Positions 53,335 through 63,253 of a DNA stretch of 64,000 nucleotides are shown here, in pieces (position 1 is the first letter of the stretch; each line of letters begins with the position of its first letter). This DNA comes from Kibdelosporangium banguiense. GTDB taxonomy: Bacteria > Actinomycetota > Actinomycetes > Mycobacteriales > Pseudonocardiaceae. The position numbers and the translations under genes are program-made. Where the stretch lies: assembly GCF_017876405.1 (NCBI RefSeq), contig NZ_JAGINW010000001.1:1625203-1689202 (forward strand), read 5' to 3'. The notes under the pieces were generated by a model. It had not been told where the DNA came from. It saw only the letters and a list, made by a program, of their open reading frames with translations, and made no database searches.

Positions 53335-54097
53335 TGAGCACCCTTTCCATGAACTCGATACTCGGCCGGTCGCCGACGACCATGCCGCTCTGGTGGATCA
53401 GCACGAGCCCCATGCCCGCCATGTCACCGATCAGCACCCGGGCGACGCCGAGTGGCAATCTCAAATGCGCGGCCACCTCGGCGACCGAACGCGTGTCCAG
53501 GCACAGGCCGCAGATCGACCTGTGCTCCGGAAGTACAGCTGCCTCGGGCATCCGGCCCCGGTCACTGGTCGAGACCAGTGCCTCGATGGCCAGGTCATAG
53601 TCCGAGCGTGTCCGGCCGCCCGTCTTTGTGTACGGACGGACCAGCGAACCGGTCTCGGCCATCGGTTCGGGCCGGACCGGCTCCTCCCAGTCCATCGCGG
53701 CGGGAACCGCTGGGAGCTGGTCGGAGTTCCAGTCGTTCTGCCTGGGCACCCCCGGGTCTCCATACAGGCTCGCGCCTGGACCACCGAACAACCTCGCTCG
53801 GTAACCATCCAGATCGATCCTGTTCGGTGGATCCCCAAGACCGTGCTCGGGCAGGTCCTCCCAACCTCGCTCCGGCATTTGTTCTTGCCTCCGCTCCGGC
53901 CTGCTCGGCAGCCGTTGGTCGTGCTCCTCCAGCGCCTCATCGGGCTCGTGATAGGACGCCGCTTGCTGAACGGCGTCCTCGTCTTCGTCGGGGCCGCCCG
54001 CGTCCGGCTCTTCGAAGCGGAATCCGGTCGAGGCCCAATCCCGGTAGGAAAAGTCCGCGCCGAACCGACCGCCCGAGGCTCGGTGACCTCTAGCCAT
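53315..54097 (-). CDS. cvnC: Conservon DUF742 protein CvnC
   Basis: 260 residues. The N-terminal 130 residues are long, acidic, Pro-rich and disordered; the C-terminal DUF742 domain starts SLVRPYTKTGGRTRSDYDL and ends LRLPLGVARVLIGDMAGMGL, resembling a winged helix. DUF742 domains in conservons contribute to DNA binding or assembly. The extended N-terminus is unusual; most are 110-150 residues. It overlaps cvnD by 20 bases. Confidence 0.9.
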   Translation of the reverse strand: MARGHRASGGRFGADFSYRDWASTGFRFEEPDAGGPDEDEDAVQQAASYHEPDEALEEHDQRLPSRPERRQEQMPERGWEDLPEHGLGDPPNRIDLDGYRARLFGGPGASLYGDPGVPRQNDWNSDQLPAVPAAMDWEEPVRPEPMAETGSLVRPYTKTGGRTRSDYDLAIEALVSTSDRGRMPEAAVLPEHRSICGLCLDTRSVAEVAAHLRLPLGVARVLIGDMAGMGLVLIHQSGMVVGDRPSIEFMERVLSGLRRL

Positions 54098-54122
54098 CTG
54101 CTCTCACCCCGTCAAACCCGGC

Positions 54123-54548
54123 TTATCTTCGCTGCGCGCCCTGCAGCTGCGCCCGTAGTTCGGGCGTCATCTGCTGGCCCACTCGCTCGACCAGAAGCGT
54201 CATCTCATATGCGACCAAGCCTATGTCGCAGTTCGGTGCGGCAAGCACGGCGAGACAAGATCCGTCCGAGATCGACATGAGGAAGAGATATCCCCGGTCC
54301 ATCTCCACGACGGTCTGGTTGACCCCGCCTGCTTCGAAACACCTCGCGGCACCCTGGGTCAGGCTCACCAGCCCGGACGCCACCGCGGAAAGCTGTTCGG
54401 CACGGTCGCGGGGCAAGCCCTGCGACCCGGCCAGCAGCAGGCCGTCGGCCGAAACCACCACCGCGTGCGCGACTCCGGGCACCTGCCGAACGAAATCGGT
54501 GATGAGCCAGCCAAAGCTGCCAGGCTGGTTTGTCGTCGCGGTCGTCAC
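54123..54548 (-). CDS. cvnB: Conservon roadblock/LC7 protein CvnB
   Basis: 141 residues. Contains the roadblock core [21 protein letters not shown] and [22 protein letters not shown]. Roadblock proteins are adaptors that activate the GTPase. It starts at a GTG overlapping the cvnA stop (GTGA) and is 25 bases before cvnC. Confidence 0.92.
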   Translation of the reverse strand: MTTATTNQPGSFGWLITDFVRQVPGVAHAVVVSADGLLLAGSQGLPRDRAEQLSAVASGLVSLTQGAARCFEAGGVNQTVVEMDRGYLFLMSISDGSCLAVLAAPNCDIGLVAYEMTLLVERVGQQMTPELRAQLQGAQRR

Positions 54549-57500
54549 TCCTGCTCCTCGTCTTGACGGCTCTCGACTGAATCCTGGTCACCAGCGTATG
54601 TGTCGACGAGTGCGTGTCGACCGCGGCGGATCCCTTGCTGGAAACTCGACATACGGCCTCGGACCGCATCAGCCGAGCGTGGTGGCAACGCCGGTGCGCG
54701 CTGCGCTTGTTGCTGCGGCGACGTCGGTCTTGACGGCGCCGACCCGGGGATCAGCTGTGCCTTCGGCACCCGCTTGGGCAGACCGGCCGACGTGGTGACG
54801 GCCGGGGCCTTCTTGGCCAGTGCCTGTGCGGCCTGCCAGCCCTCGTCACCAGGCGACTGCCAAGCCGACGCGTGGGCCGGCTCCTCGACTGGCTCAGGTT
54901 CCGGCAAGGGCTCGGGCTCGGGTTCCGGTTGTACTGCCGCCGGTTCCAAATGGTGGTCAGCTTGCTCCACGTGAGGAGTATTGCCGTTCGTCGCCTCGAC
55001 GTGAACCGGAGGCGCCGGTGGCGGTGCGACCGGCGCCGCTGGTGCGGCAGGCGGTTCCTGGCGCGCAACGGGTGCCTCAGGGGCCGGCCTGCCACGCTCC
55101 GAGGCGGACGTCCGCTTGTCGCCGTCGCCCTCCTCGAACCACTGGGACAGCACTGCCTCGTAGATCGGCAGCCGCTCGGTCGGCGCGTCCAGATCCCGGT
55201 TGACCTCCGGCTGTGGAGGCGGTGGCGGGGTCGGGTTCTGCGCCTCACGGGCCGCCTTCTGCTCGGCGAACGCGTCACCGAACAGCGACATCGTGGCCGG
55301 TGCCTCGTCGGGCTGGTCCAGCGGCTGGATGTGCGTCGGCGCCTCGTCGTGCTGCGGGCCGTCGAGCCTGCCCGGGGCCCAGCCACCCGTGGCCGGGTCG
55401 CCGTGGCCGCCGGCCGGCATCGAACCGTTCGTCGCGTTCTCGCCAGGTGGCGGGTACGCGGGCGGCGGGTACGACGGCATGGACGACAGGTTCGCGCCCG
55501 AGTCCTCCAACGGGCCGCCCTCCGGCTGGAGCCTGGGCAGGCTGCCGGTGAACGCGCTGGCGATGCTGCCGCCCGGACGCGACGGCGGCGGCGGAGTCAT
55601 CCGCTGGCCGCCCATGGTCGTCTCGACCGGTGGGGCGAGCGTCGGAATGCCGCCGGTCGGCGTCAGGTTCGTCGGCTGCACGCCACGCGAGGACTGGATC
55701 AGCGAGGAGGGCACGATGATCCGGGCGATCAGACCACCGTCGATGTCCTCGTTGTCGCGCAGGCGGACCTGGATGTTGTGCCGCTGAGCCAGCCGCGAGA
55801 CCACGTAGAGGCCCATTCGCCTGGTCACCGACACGTCCATGTCGGGCGGGTCGGCCAGCCTGCGGTTGGCCGACTCGATCTCATCGGCCGACATGCCCAC
55901 ACCCTGGTCGGTGATCTGGATGGCCAGTTCCTTCTTGCGGGTGGCGGCCATCCGGACGTTGACCTTCTTCTCCGGCTCGGAGAACGAGGTGGCGTTGTCC
56001 AGCAGTTCGGCGATCAGGTGCACGAGGTCGTTGACCGCGCGGCCCTGGACGGCGACCTCCGGTGCGGAGAGCACGTCGATCCGGGCGTACTGCTCGACCT
56101 CGGACACGGCGGCACCGACCACGTCAGCGGCCGGCACGGGCCGGGTCAGCTGACGCGACAGACCGGTGCCCGAGAGCACCAGCAGGCTTTCGGAGTTACG
56201 CCGCATCCGGGTGGCCAGGTGGTCCAGCTCGAACAGGCTGGCCAGCTGGTCGGGGTCCTGCTCGTCCTGCTCCAGCCGGTCGATCAGGTTGAGCTGGCGT
56301 TCCACCAGGGCCTGCGAACGGCGGGACAGGTTGACGAAGATCGAGTTGACGTTGTCACGCAACAACGCCTGCTCGGCGGCCATTCGGACGGCTTGTTCGT
56401 GGACCGCGTCGAACGATCTCGCGACTTCACCGGTTTCCTCACGGGTGAACACCGGCATCGGGTCGACCGCGTGTTTGGAGGCCGCGACGGGGTCCGGGTC
56501 GGCCAGGATCCGCTGGACCGTCTCCGGCAGCCTGGTGTAGGCCACGTCCAGCGCGTTGGTCCGCAGGACGCGCAGCGGCTTCAGGATCGAGCGGGTCACC
56601 AGCGACATCAGCACGAGGGCCGCGATCAGCAGCGCGAGCACGATCGCCGCGTTGGTCCACGCCGCGTTGGTCCGGTCGACGGCCAGCGAGTCGGCGCTGT
56701 CCCGCAATTTCGCGAGCAGGCTGTCCTCGACGCTGCGCAGCTTGTCGACGGTGGCGTTGCCATCCTTGACCAGCTGCGGCTGCGTGATGCCCAGCGGTTG
56801 GTTGTTGTCGGCGCGGTTGAACGCGGTCGACTTGATCCGCTCCCGGTCGTCGACCTCGGGGCCGCTCACGGTGTCGGAGAAGAACTGCAGTTCCTGCGGG
56901 GTCGCGTTGGCCCGGAAGCTGTCCTGGGAGGCCTGGAAGCTGGCCTCGGCGGCCTTGGTCTCCTCCAGCAGGCCGGACGGGAAGTTGTCCAGCACGGCGG
57001 CGATCTGCAGTGCCGCGTTCTCCTGGGAGGCGAACTCCTTGGCCTCCGACAGCGCCTGCACCGTGGTGGCCTGCCGCAGCAGGTCCCGGTCGGTGACGGC
57101 GGTGTTGACCTCACGGCCCAGCTGGACCAGCGACTCGATGATCGAGGTGTAAGCGGATTTGACCGCCAGGTGCGGGTACTGAGTCCCGGACGCCGCCTGG
57201 CGCAGCGCTTCCAGACCGGCCAGGCGCTGCAGACCGCGGTTGTAGCGGTTGAGCGCGTCCTGGTCGTCGGTGCTGACCCTCTTGGCGGCCTCGCTCAGTT
57301 GCTCGCGGGCGGCATTGACACGGTTGGCCTGTGCGTCGAGCTCTGCACGGGCGGCGGACCGGTTGTTGGCCACGTTCTCGACAGCGAGCGTGCGTTCCTT
57401 CTGCAGCTCGTGCACGACAAGCGTGACGTTACGGGCCAGGTCCACCTGGTTGACGGTTTGCCTGAAGTCGTCGGCGCGCTGCAGGTCCTCCTGCGCGCGC

Positions 57501-57742
57501 AGACCACCAAGCGCTAGTGCTGTCAAGGTCGGGACGATTAGCACCGCGAGAACTTTGGTGCGTAGCCGCCAGTTGCGCATGCGCCATGGCGATCCTGCGC
57601 GGGCGGACTTGCCGCCGGGCGCGCGGGTCCCTTGGGGCCTGGCACCTGAGTCGGTCACCTCGCCGCCTGGAGGCATCAGCCCCTGGCGGCCATTCCCCGA
57701 GCTACCTACGACCCCAGCGTTCTGGTCGGGCACTCCCAGCAC
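54545..57742 (-). CDS. cvnA: Conservon sensor histidine kinase CvnA (NIT domain)
   Basis: 1065 residues from a GTG at 57742 behind CAGGGAG. Helix 1 lies at about 64-81 ([17 protein letters not shown]), a nitrate/nitrite-sensing-like extracellular domain at 85-330, helix 2 near 362-385, a HAMP linker, then [12 protein letters not shown] (phospho-His region) and a GHKL ATPase ([31 protein letters not shown]). Residues from about 640 to 1065 are a long Pro/Glu/Ala tail of low complexity. Such sensors work with CvnB-D. The tail is longer than usual, and its function is unknown. Confidence 0.92.
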   Translation of the reverse strand: MLGVPDQNAGVVGSSGNGRQGLMPPGGEVTDSGARPQGTRAPGGKSARAGSPWRMRNWRLRTKVLAVLIVPTLTALALGGLRAQEDLQRADDFRQTVNQVDLARNVTLVVHELQKERTLAVENVANNRSAARAELDAQANRVNAAREQLSEAAKRVSTDDQDALNRYNRGLQRLAGLEALRQAASGTQYPHLAVKSAYTSIIESLVQLGREVNTAVTDRDLLRQATTVQALSEAKEFASQENAALQIAAVLDNFPSGLLEETKAAEASFQASQDSFRANATPQELQFFSDTVSGPEVDDRERIKSTAFNRADNNQPLGITQPQLVKDGNATVDKLRSVEDSLLAKLRDSADSLAVDRTNAAWTNAAIVLALLIAALVLMSLVTRSILKPLRVLRTNALDVAYTRLPETVQRILADPDPVAASKHAVDPMPVFTREETGEVARSFDAVHEQAVRMAAEQALLRDNVNSIFVNLSRRSQALVERQLNLIDRLEQDEQDPDQLASLFELDHLATRMRRNSESLLVLSGTGLSRQLTRPVPAADVVGAAVSEVEQYARIDVLSAPEVAVQGRAVNDLVHLIAELLDNATSFSEPEKKVNVRMAATRKKELAIQITDQGVGMSADEIESANRRLADPPDMDVSVTRRMGLYVVSRLAQRHNIQVRLRDNEDIDGGLIARIIVPSSLIQSSRGVQPTNLTPTGGIPTLAPPVETTMGGQRMTPPPPSRPGGSIASAFTGSLPRLQPEGGPLEDSGANLSSMPSYPPPAYPPPGENATNGSMPAGGHGDPATGGWAPGRLDGPQHDEAPTHIQPLDQPDEAPATMSLFGDAFAEQKAAREAQNPTPPPPPQPEVNRDLDAPTERLPIYEAVLSQWFEEGDGDKRTSASERGRPAPEAPVARQEPPAAPAAPVAPPPAPPVHVEATNGNTPHVEQADHHLEPAAVQPEPEPEPLPEPEPVEEPAHASAWQSPGDEGWQAAQALAKKAPAVTTSAGLPKRVPKAQLIPGSAPSRPTSPQQQAQRAPALPPRSADAVRGRMSSFQQGIRRGRHALVDTYAGDQDSVESRQDEEQE

Positions 57743-57929
57743 ACTCCCTGCGTTTGAGCCAGTAGCCCGGTACCCGGAAGGCCAGCTCGAACGGACGATT
57801 ACCGCAATGAGTAGGACACCAAACGAGGGCACGGCTGATGGCCATGTCTCTCGTTCGACACCGAAGCGTCAGGTCACATTTTCCAGTCCTCACAACCTGT
57901 CGGTTCGGCTTGCGGCACCCATCCGCTCC

Positions 57930-58043
57930 TCAGTCGCACCGCTGCCGGTTTCCGCGCATGCGAACAACCGGCTGGCGCGAAGCATCGCGGCCCGAGGCCT
58001 CCTCGGTCAACCCATCCCGACCTGGGTCGTCCATGACGGCCAT
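57930..58043 (-). CDS. Candidate 37-residue leader ORF upstream of cvnA
   Basis: The ATG at 58043 follows GAGGGGAACACC, a good ribosome site, and the frame ends after 37 residues (start MAVMDDPGRDGLTEEASGRD). It is charged and lacks a hydrophobic segment. The third codon base is about 75% GC, less biased than genuine neighbours. It might be a leader ORF in the cvnA transcript. Its reality is doubtful. Confidence 0.25.
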   Translation of the reverse strand: MAVMDDPGRDGLTEEASGRDASRQPVVRMRGNRQRCD

Positions 58044-58357
58044 GGTGTTCCCCTCGGGGGCTGTCCAGACTTCGGGCCGACGGCTCTTTTGAAAACCGCC
58101 GCCCCGGGCACCCGGGCAGCCTCCTCACTACATCGGTGGCGCTCCACCTCACTGTGGGCACAGAAGGTAGCGAAAACTATGCCCAGATGTAAGCCTATCG
58201 GGGAGGTTTACCAGAGACTCGCGCCCCACCTGCGGCGAAACTTCACGTCGCGGACATGCACTCCGGCAATGATTTTGTGATCCATTCCACTCTTCAGACC
58301 GGCGTGTTGCGCCATTTGCCGGACCGGGACCCGCTGATACCACCGTGTGCGCACGGA

Positions 58358-58387
58358 TTGTCACAATCGGTCGACACTCTCTAGGGT
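58358..58387 (+). promoter_or_regulatory. Promoter A: TTGTCA-N18-TAGGGT
   Basis: -35 at 58358-58363, 18-bp spacer and -10 TAGGGT at 58382-58387, matching the actinobacterial vegetative sigma (HrdB) pattern TTGnnn-N17-18-TAnnnT. It lies 45 bases before the first SBP start. ATTGTCACAAT, an inverted repeat, overlaps the -35. The same element with an 18-bp spacer occurs at 61038 and 62350. Confidence 0.7.
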
Positions 58388-58431
58388 GACCGACGGATGG
58401 TCTGACGTGTGTCACCCGGGAGGAATGACCA

Positions 58432-59418
58432 ATGCAACGTCGCCCATTTGGCGGAGCATGCATTACGAGCATCTTGGTGTCACTGCTCACACTGTCCGGT
58501 TGCGGGTTACTCGATGATTCGGCCGGTTCGTCACCGCCCGCATCCGGCAGCGGTTTGGAAAGATCCACACTACGGCTCTCGATCATGCCGACAATTGATC
58601 TCGCACCGTTCCATCTGGCCGTGAAGAACGGCTATTTCCAGGCCGAAGGCCTCACCGTGGAGGCGAGCACGGCACCGAGCGGACCGGCCTCGGTGGCCAA
58701 GATGGTGGCCGGTGAGGTGGACGTCGCCTACAGCAGTTACACGCCGTTCTTCCAGGCGAAATCCCAGAACGCGGCCGATATCAAGCTGGTGGCCGACGCG
58801 TCCTCGGCCGGGCCGAAGAGCACGATGGTGCTCGCGATGCCGGGCTCAGCGGTCAGGACGATCCAGGACATGCCGGGCAAACGGGTCGCGGTGACCGCGC
58901 GGGGCACCATCTCGGATCTGATGACAATGGCCACGATGAAGGCCGCCGGCGTGGACTACCAGGGCATTCAGTGGATCAACATCCCGTTTCCGGACATGGC
59001 GCCCCGCCTGCAGCGCGGTGACGTGGACGCGGCCTTCATGACCGAGCCGTACATCACCGGGACGATCAAGACGATCGGGGCGGTTCCTGTCTTCGACACC
59101 GCAGCCGGGCCGACCGCCGATTTCCCGACCGCGGGCTTCGGTGCGACGGCCAAGTTCGTGGCCGAAAACCCGAAAACCGTCGCCGCGTTCCAGCGCGTAA
59201 TGGCCAAGGCCACAGCAGAAGCCGCTGACCGCAGCAAGATCGAGCCACTGCTGGTCGAATTCGCCAAGGTGGACAAGGAAACCGCGGCCGCCGCCACCTT
59301 GCTGACGTTCCGCTCGACGCTGGACGCGGCGAACGTCCAGCGAGTGCCGGACCTGATGCTGCAGTTCGGCGCGATCCCGGGCAGAGTCGATGTCGCGGCG
59401 ATGATCGTGAAGCCGTAG
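58432..59418 (+). CDS. ABC substrate-binding lipoprotein, module 1
   Basis: 328 residues. Lipobox LTLSGC (Cys 24) with a preceding hydrophobic signal; the mature domain is of the SsuA/NMT1/TauA periplasmic-binding fold: LSIMPTIDLAPFHLAVKNGYFQAEGL, GEVDVAYSSYTPFF, and PGKRVAVTARGTISD. Ligand is likely a taurine-, nitrate-, sulfonate- or thiamine-precursor-like compound. The stop overlaps the permease start by one base (TAGTG). Confidence 0.92.
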   Translation: MQRRPFGGACITSILVSLLTLSGCGLLDDSAGSSPPASGSGLERSTLRLSIMPTIDLAPFHLAVKNGYFQAEGLTVEASTAPSGPASVAKMVAGEVDVAYSSYTPFFQAKSQNAADIKLVADASSAGPKSTMVLAMPGSAVRTIQDMPGKRVAVTARGTISDLMTMATMKAAGVDYQGIQWINIPFPDMAPRLQRGDVDAAFMTEPYITGTIKTIGAVPVFDTAAGPTADFPTAGFGATAKFVAENPKTVAAFQRVMAKATAEAADRSKIEPLLVEFAKVDKETAAAATLLTFRSTLDAANVQRVPDLMLQFGAIPGRVDVAAMIVKP

Positions 59419-60167
59419 TGCCCCGCTTCGCCCGGAGCCTGATCGGGCTGGGCGTGTTCTTCGCGGCCTGGGAGGTGGCGGCCAGATCCGGCCTGGTGCC
59501 TCGGATCTTCCTGCCACCGCCGAGCGTGGTGCTGGCCCGCCTGGTCGAACTGACCGGTCAGCACGACTTCCAGCGAGACATGATCGCCAGCGGGCTGGCC
59601 TGGGCGATCGCCCTGCTGATCGCGATCGGCATCGCCGTGCCCGCGGGCCTGATGCTGGGCAGCGTGCCGCTGCTGCGCACGGCGACCCGGGCGATCATCG
59701 AGTTCCTCCGGCCGATCCCGTCGGTCGCGCTCATCCCGCTGGCGATCGTGGCCCTGGGCGGCGGCCCGGACACCAAGATCGCGTTGGCGGTGTACGCGGC
59801 GGTCTGGCCGATCCTGTTCAACACCATCTACGCACTGGCCGAGATCGACCCGCTGCTCGTGGACACCGCCCGCAGCTTCGGTTTCCGCAGGCCACGGATA
59901 CTGCTGACGGTCGCGCTGCCGCACGCGGCGCCCTTCGTGTTCACCGGCATCCGCCTGGCCAGCTCCATCGCCCTGATCCTGGTGGTCAGCACCGAGTTCC
60001 TGGCCGGTGCCCGGCTCGGCATCGGCACGTTCATCCTCGACGCCGGCAGCGGCGCCGGCCGGATGGACCTGGTCCTGGCAGGCACAGTCGTGGCGGGCCT
60101 GTTCGGCTACCTGGTCAACGACGGCCTGGAACGCCTCGGCCGACGCCTTTTCCGGTGGGGCCAATGA
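59418..60167 (+). CDS. ABC transporter permease, module 1a
   Basis: 249 residues from a GTG. Six hydrophobic helices; the EAA loop, EIDPLLVDTARSFGFRRPRI, is followed by TVALPHAAPFVFTGIRLA, the BPD_transp_1 signature. It belongs to the SsuC/TauC branch. It overlaps the second permease by 4 bases. Its close homologue is 62465-63253 (compare VIEFLRPIPSVALIPL in both). Confidence 0.92.
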   Translation: MPRFARSLIGLGVFFAAWEVAARSGLVPRIFLPPPSVVLARLVELTGQHDFQRDMIASGLAWAIALLIAIGIAVPAGLMLGSVPLLRTATRAIIEFLRPIPSVALIPLAIVALGGGPDTKIALAVYAAVWPILFNTIYALAEIDPLLVDTARSFGFRRPRILLTVALPHAAPFVFTGIRLASSIALILVVSTEFLAGARLGIGTFILDAGSGAGRMDLVLAGTVVAGLFGYLVNDGLERLGRRLFRWGQ

Positions 60168-60925
60168 GAATACTGAGAAGCCTGGTGCGCAACTGGGCGT
60201 TTTTCGCCGGACTGATGGTGGTTTGGCAACTGGCCACTGTCAGCGCCCAGAGCCCGTTCTTCCCGCCGCCGACCGTGATCGTGGCGCAGCTCGGCGATCT
60301 GCTGCTGACCGACGCCGTGCACCGGGACATCCTGCCCAGTCTGGGGCGGATTCTGGGTGGCTGGCTGATCGCGGTGGTGATCGGGATCGTGGCGGGCACC
60401 GCGCTCGGCCGGGCGCGGACCGGAATGGACTACGTCAGTTCGCTGTTCGCGTTCTTCCGCGCGATTCCGCCGCCCGCGCTGATCCCGGTCTTCATGGTGC
60501 TGTTCGGCATCGACACCACGATGAAACTCGCTGTGATCATTTTCGGCGCGCTGTGGCCGATCCTGCTCAACACCGTCGACGGGGTGCGCGGTGTCGACGA
60601 GGTGAAAACCGACACAGCCCGGTCGTTCCGGATTCCGCGGCATCTGTGGATCACGATGGTCGTGCTGCCCGCGGCCCTGCCGAAGATCTTCAGCGGGCTG
60701 CGGCTGAGCCTGTCGATCGCGCTGCTGCTGATGGTGGTCTCGGAGATGGTCGGCGTCTCCAGCGGCATCGGCTACCAGCTGCGATACGCCCAGGACCAGT
60801 TCAGTTTCCCGCAGATGTGGGCGTGGGTGGTCCTGCTGGGCGCGCTGGGCTACCTGCTCAACGCGGTACTCCTCACGATCGAACGGCGAGCACTTCGCTG
60901 GCAGCAAGATTCCAACATCATGTAG
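60164..60925 (+). CDS. ABC transporter permease, module 1b
   Basis: 253 residues from an ATG at 60164, overlapping the preceding stop (ATGA). Six helices; EAA-type loop DEVKTDTARSFRIPRHLWI then MVVLPAALPKIFSGLRL. It would form a heterodimeric channel with permease 1a. A GTG nine bases upstream is an alternative start. No ATPase gene follows, and the next 200 bases hold a promoter for module 2. Confidence 0.92.
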   Translation: MRILRSLVRNWAFFAGLMVVWQLATVSAQSPFFPPPTVIVAQLGDLLLTDAVHRDILPSLGRILGGWLIAVVIGIVAGTALGRARTGMDYVSSLFAFFRAIPPPALIPVFMVLFGIDTTMKLAVIIFGALWPILLNTVDGVRGVDEVKTDTARSFRIPRHLWITMVVLPAALPKIFSGLRLSLSIALLLMVVSEMVGVSSGIGYQLRYAQDQFSFPQMWAWVVLLGALGYLLNAVLLTIERRALRWQQDSNIM

Positions 60926-61037
60926 CAACCGAATATCACTGACATATGAGACACATCACGCTGTTTTTCAGCCTATGTCGGCGCGTCTCCCTTGACAAAT
61001 GATCATGGTCACTGCCGAGAAATCGCCCCACAACCCA

Positions 61038-61067
61038 TTGTGACCGGACGCGGGACAGCCCTAGAGT
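61038..61067 (+). promoter_or_regulatory. Promoter B: TTGTGA-N18-TAGAGT
   Basis: -35 TTGTGA (61038-61043), 18-bp spacer and -10 TAGAGT (61062-61067), 61 bases before the second SBP start. Same geometry as promoters A and C. The mismatch in -35 does not change the pattern. Confidence 0.7.
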
Positions 61068-61127
61068 CTCGCCGGTACACCCGGGGAGCGGCCTTGCGAA
61101 ACATTCACATCAGTGTGAGGAGAGGCA

Positions 61128-62168
61128 ATGCCTAGACGCGGCGACACCGGCCAGGTGTACCGGTCGCGCGTGCGGATCCCGATCATCGCCGTCACGATGG
61201 CCCTTATGGCCGCCGTCACTGGTTGCGGCGCCCTGGGTGGGGACAGCGGCAACTCCAGTACGAGCGGGAGCGCGGGAGCCAGCGGCCCGGTCGAGAAGCC
61301 GAAGATCAAAGTGGGTCTGCTGCCCGTGGTGGACGTGGCCCCGCTCTACCAGGCCATCGACAAGGGCTACTTCAAACAGCAGGGCCTCGAAGTCGAACCG
61401 ATCACCGTCTCCAGCGGCCCCAAGGCCGTCGAGGGCATGATCGGCGGCGACCTGGACATCGCGTTCACCAGCTACCCGGGTGCGTTCGTGGCGCAGGCCA
61501 AGGGCGCGGCGAAACTGAAGATCGTGGCCGACGCCTACGCCGCCCGGCCGGGTCACCTGGTGCTGGTGGCGCTCAAGGACTCGAAGCTGCAGCGGCCCGA
61601 GGACGCCGGCGGCAAGAAGATCGCTGTGACCAGCAAGGGATCCATCTCCGATCTGGGTGCGATGTCGGTGCTGGAGACCAAGGGCGTCAAGGTCGAGCAG
61701 ATCGACTTCCGGCAGATGTCGTTCCCGGAGATGGGCCCGGCCATGCAACGCGGGGACATCGACGGCGCGGTCGTCGCCGAGCCGTGGGTGACCAGGACCG
61801 AGAAGGAGTTCGGTGCGCTGCAGCTGATGGACGTCTCCTCCGGCCCGACCCAGGACATCTCCATGACCGGCTGGGCCGCGATGGAGAAGCTGACCACCGA
61901 GAACCCGAACACGTTCGCGGCGTTCCAGCGCGGCCTGGCCAAGGGTGTCGACGACGTCAAGAAGGACCGCGGCACGCTGGATCAGATCCTGGTCAAGAAC
62001 ATCAAGATCGACCAGGCCACGGCCCAGCTGGTGCACATCGCGGACTACCCGGTGTCGTTGGACGCCGTGCGGCTGCAGCGGGTCGCCGACCTGATGAAGA
62101 AGTTCAACGTCATCACCAGCGACCTGAAGGTCCAGCCGATGCTGCTCGCCTCGCCGGTCGCGAAATAG
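61128..62168 (+). CDS. ABC substrate-binding lipoprotein, module 2
   Basis: 346 residues with ribosome site GTGAGGAGAGGC before the ATG. Lipobox VTGC with Cys 33, then a Ser/Gly-rich linker. NMT1/SsuA-type domain: LLPVVDVAPLYQAIDKGYFKQQGL, GDLDIAFTSYPGAF and GGKKIAVTSKGSISD. It is clearly paralogous to module 1 but differs in the pocket-lining region, so the ligands may be related but different. A strong terminator follows, before the permeases. Confidence 0.92.
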   Translation: MPRRGDTGQVYRSRVRIPIIAVTMALMAAVTGCGALGGDSGNSSTSGSAGASGPVEKPKIKVGLLPVVDVAPLYQAIDKGYFKQQGLEVEPITVSSGPKAVEGMIGGDLDIAFTSYPGAFVAQAKGAAKLKIVADAYAARPGHLVLVALKDSKLQRPEDAGGKKIAVTSKGSISDLGAMSVLETKGVKVEQIDFRQMSFPEMGPAMQRGDIDGAVVAEPWVTRTEKEFGALQLMDVSSGPTQDISMTGWAAMEKLTTENPNTFAAFQRGLAKGVDDVKKDRGTLDQILVKNIKIDQATAQLVHIADYPVSLDAVRLQRVADLMKKFNVITSDLKVQPMLLASPVAK

Positions 62169-62182
62169 TCGCTGCGCGCCTG

Positions 62183-62214
62183 AGCCCGGGGACGTCGTAC
62201 GGTGTCCCCGGGCT
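62183..62214 (+). terminator. Hairpin between SBP 2 and its permeases
   Basis: AGCCCGGGGAC (62183-62193) pairs perfectly with GTCCCCGGGCT (62204-62214) over a 10-base loop. It stands 14 bases after the SBP 2 stop. As promoter C follows, it separates the SBP from its permeases and can set the SBP:permease ratio. Confidence 0.8.
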
Positions 62215-62349
62215 TGTCCGCTTCCCTGACCCGCGATGCTTCACTCGCAGTAACGGCCATACCCCGACTGGAGTAGGCAACTACTCCTGCGTGGTACGCC
62301 CAAACGGCCGGTTTTCATACCCAAGGTCGACTGACGGTCCGTGATTTAT

Positions 62350-62379
62350 TTGTCGAGAACGTCCGTTGCTCTCTAGAGT
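62350..62379 (+). promoter_or_regulatory. Promoter C: TTGTCG-N18-TAGAGT
   Basis: -35 TTGTCG (62350-62355), 18-bp spacer and -10 TAGAGT (62374-62379), 86 bases before the module 2 permease start. The sequence beyond the -10 (GTGACC) is also shared with promoter A. Confidence 0.7.
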
Positions 62380-62464
62380 GACCCCCTGGCGTCGCTGGGT
62401 GACCCGTTTTCCAACCGCTCATGGAGTTCGGTGTGTTCATCTATTCGGCTGAAGGTGCACTGGC

Positions 62465-63253
62465 GTGATCCGGTTCACACGAGGCCTGGTGGGGATCGTG
62501 ATCGTCCTCGCCCTCTGGCAGTTCGGCTCCTTCACGGGGCTCTTTCCTGAGAACTACATCCCGCCACCGACCACGGTCCTGCCACGGATGCTGGAGCTGT
62601 TCACCGGCGCGTTCAACAACGGTGACGACCAGAAGTTCCTGGCCGACCTGGTCGCGACCATGCTGACGTGGCTGCTCGCGCTGCTGATCGCGATCGGTAT
62701 CGCGGTACCGGCCGGGCTGCTGCTCGGCAGCGTGCCCGCGGTCCGGCTGGCCACGCGGGTGATCATCGAGTTCCTCCGGCCGATCCCGTCGGTCGCGCTG
62801 ATCCCGCTGCTGATCGTGCTGGTCGGATCCGGGCCCGAGACCAAGATCACGCTCGCGGTGTACGCGGCGATCTGGCCGATCCTGTTCAACACGATCTACG
62901 CGCTCGACGAGATCGACCCGTTGCAACTGGACACCGCCAAGTCGTTCGGCTTCGGCAAGGCCCGCACGATGATCACAGTCGGCCTGCCGCACGCGGCACC
63001 GTTCGTGTTCACCGGCATCCGGCTGGCCAGCGCGGTGATCCTGATCGTGGTGATCAGTACCGAGTACCTGGCCGGCGGCACGGTCGGGATCGGGAAGTTC
63101 ACCCTGGACTGGGCAAGCGGATCCGGGCGCCAGGACATCATCCTGGCCGTGACACTGCTGGCCGGCGTGATCGGATACCTGCTCGACGGCGGATTCCTGA
63201 AGCTGCAACGGCTGCTGTTCAAGTGGAACACCGCAGAGGCGGGTGGCAAATGA
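62465..63253 (+). CDS. ABC transporter permease, module 2a
   Basis: 262 residues from a GTG at 62465. Same fold as module 1a; EAA loop EIDPLQLDTAKSFGFGKARTM, then TVGLPHAAPFVFTGIRLA. The N-terminal extension includes ENYIPPPTTVLPRM. The near-identity of core motifs to 59418-60167 points to duplication. It overlaps the next gene by 4 bases. Confidence 0.92.
   Translation: MIRFTRGLVGIVIVLALWQFGSFTGLFPENYIPPPTTVLPRMLELFTGAFNNGDDQKFLADLVATMLTWLLALLIAIGIAVPAGLLLGSVPAVRLATRVIIEFLRPIPSVALIPLLIVLVGSGPETKITLAVYAAIWPILFNTIYALDEIDPLQLDTAKSFGFGKARTMITVGLPHAAPFVFTGIRLASAVILIVVISTEYLAGGTVGIGKFTLDWASGSGRQDIILAVTLLAGVIGYLLDGGFLKLQRLLFKWNTAEAGGK

Larger units (their letters stand above)
57743..58431. other. 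689-bp divergent intergenic region
   Basis: Between cvnA (minus) and the first SBP gene (plus). A candidate 37-residue minus ORF lies at 57930-58043, with ribosome site GAGGGGAAC; a -35/-10 pair for the plus strand lies at 58358-58387. The rest is GC-rich without obvious gene. A minus open frame at 58149-58586 overlaps the SBP start and was not accepted. Confidence 0.6.

Noticed and set aside
54872..57517. 881-codon plus-strand frame opposite cvnA.
   Set aside because: Arg/Gly/Val-rich shadow; CvnA on the minus strand has transmembrane, HAMP and ATPase motifs.
58149..58586. 145-codon minus frame across the start of the first SBP gene.
   Set aside because: It overlaps the lipoprotein signal sequence on the other strand, has no ribosome site and no recognisable motif.
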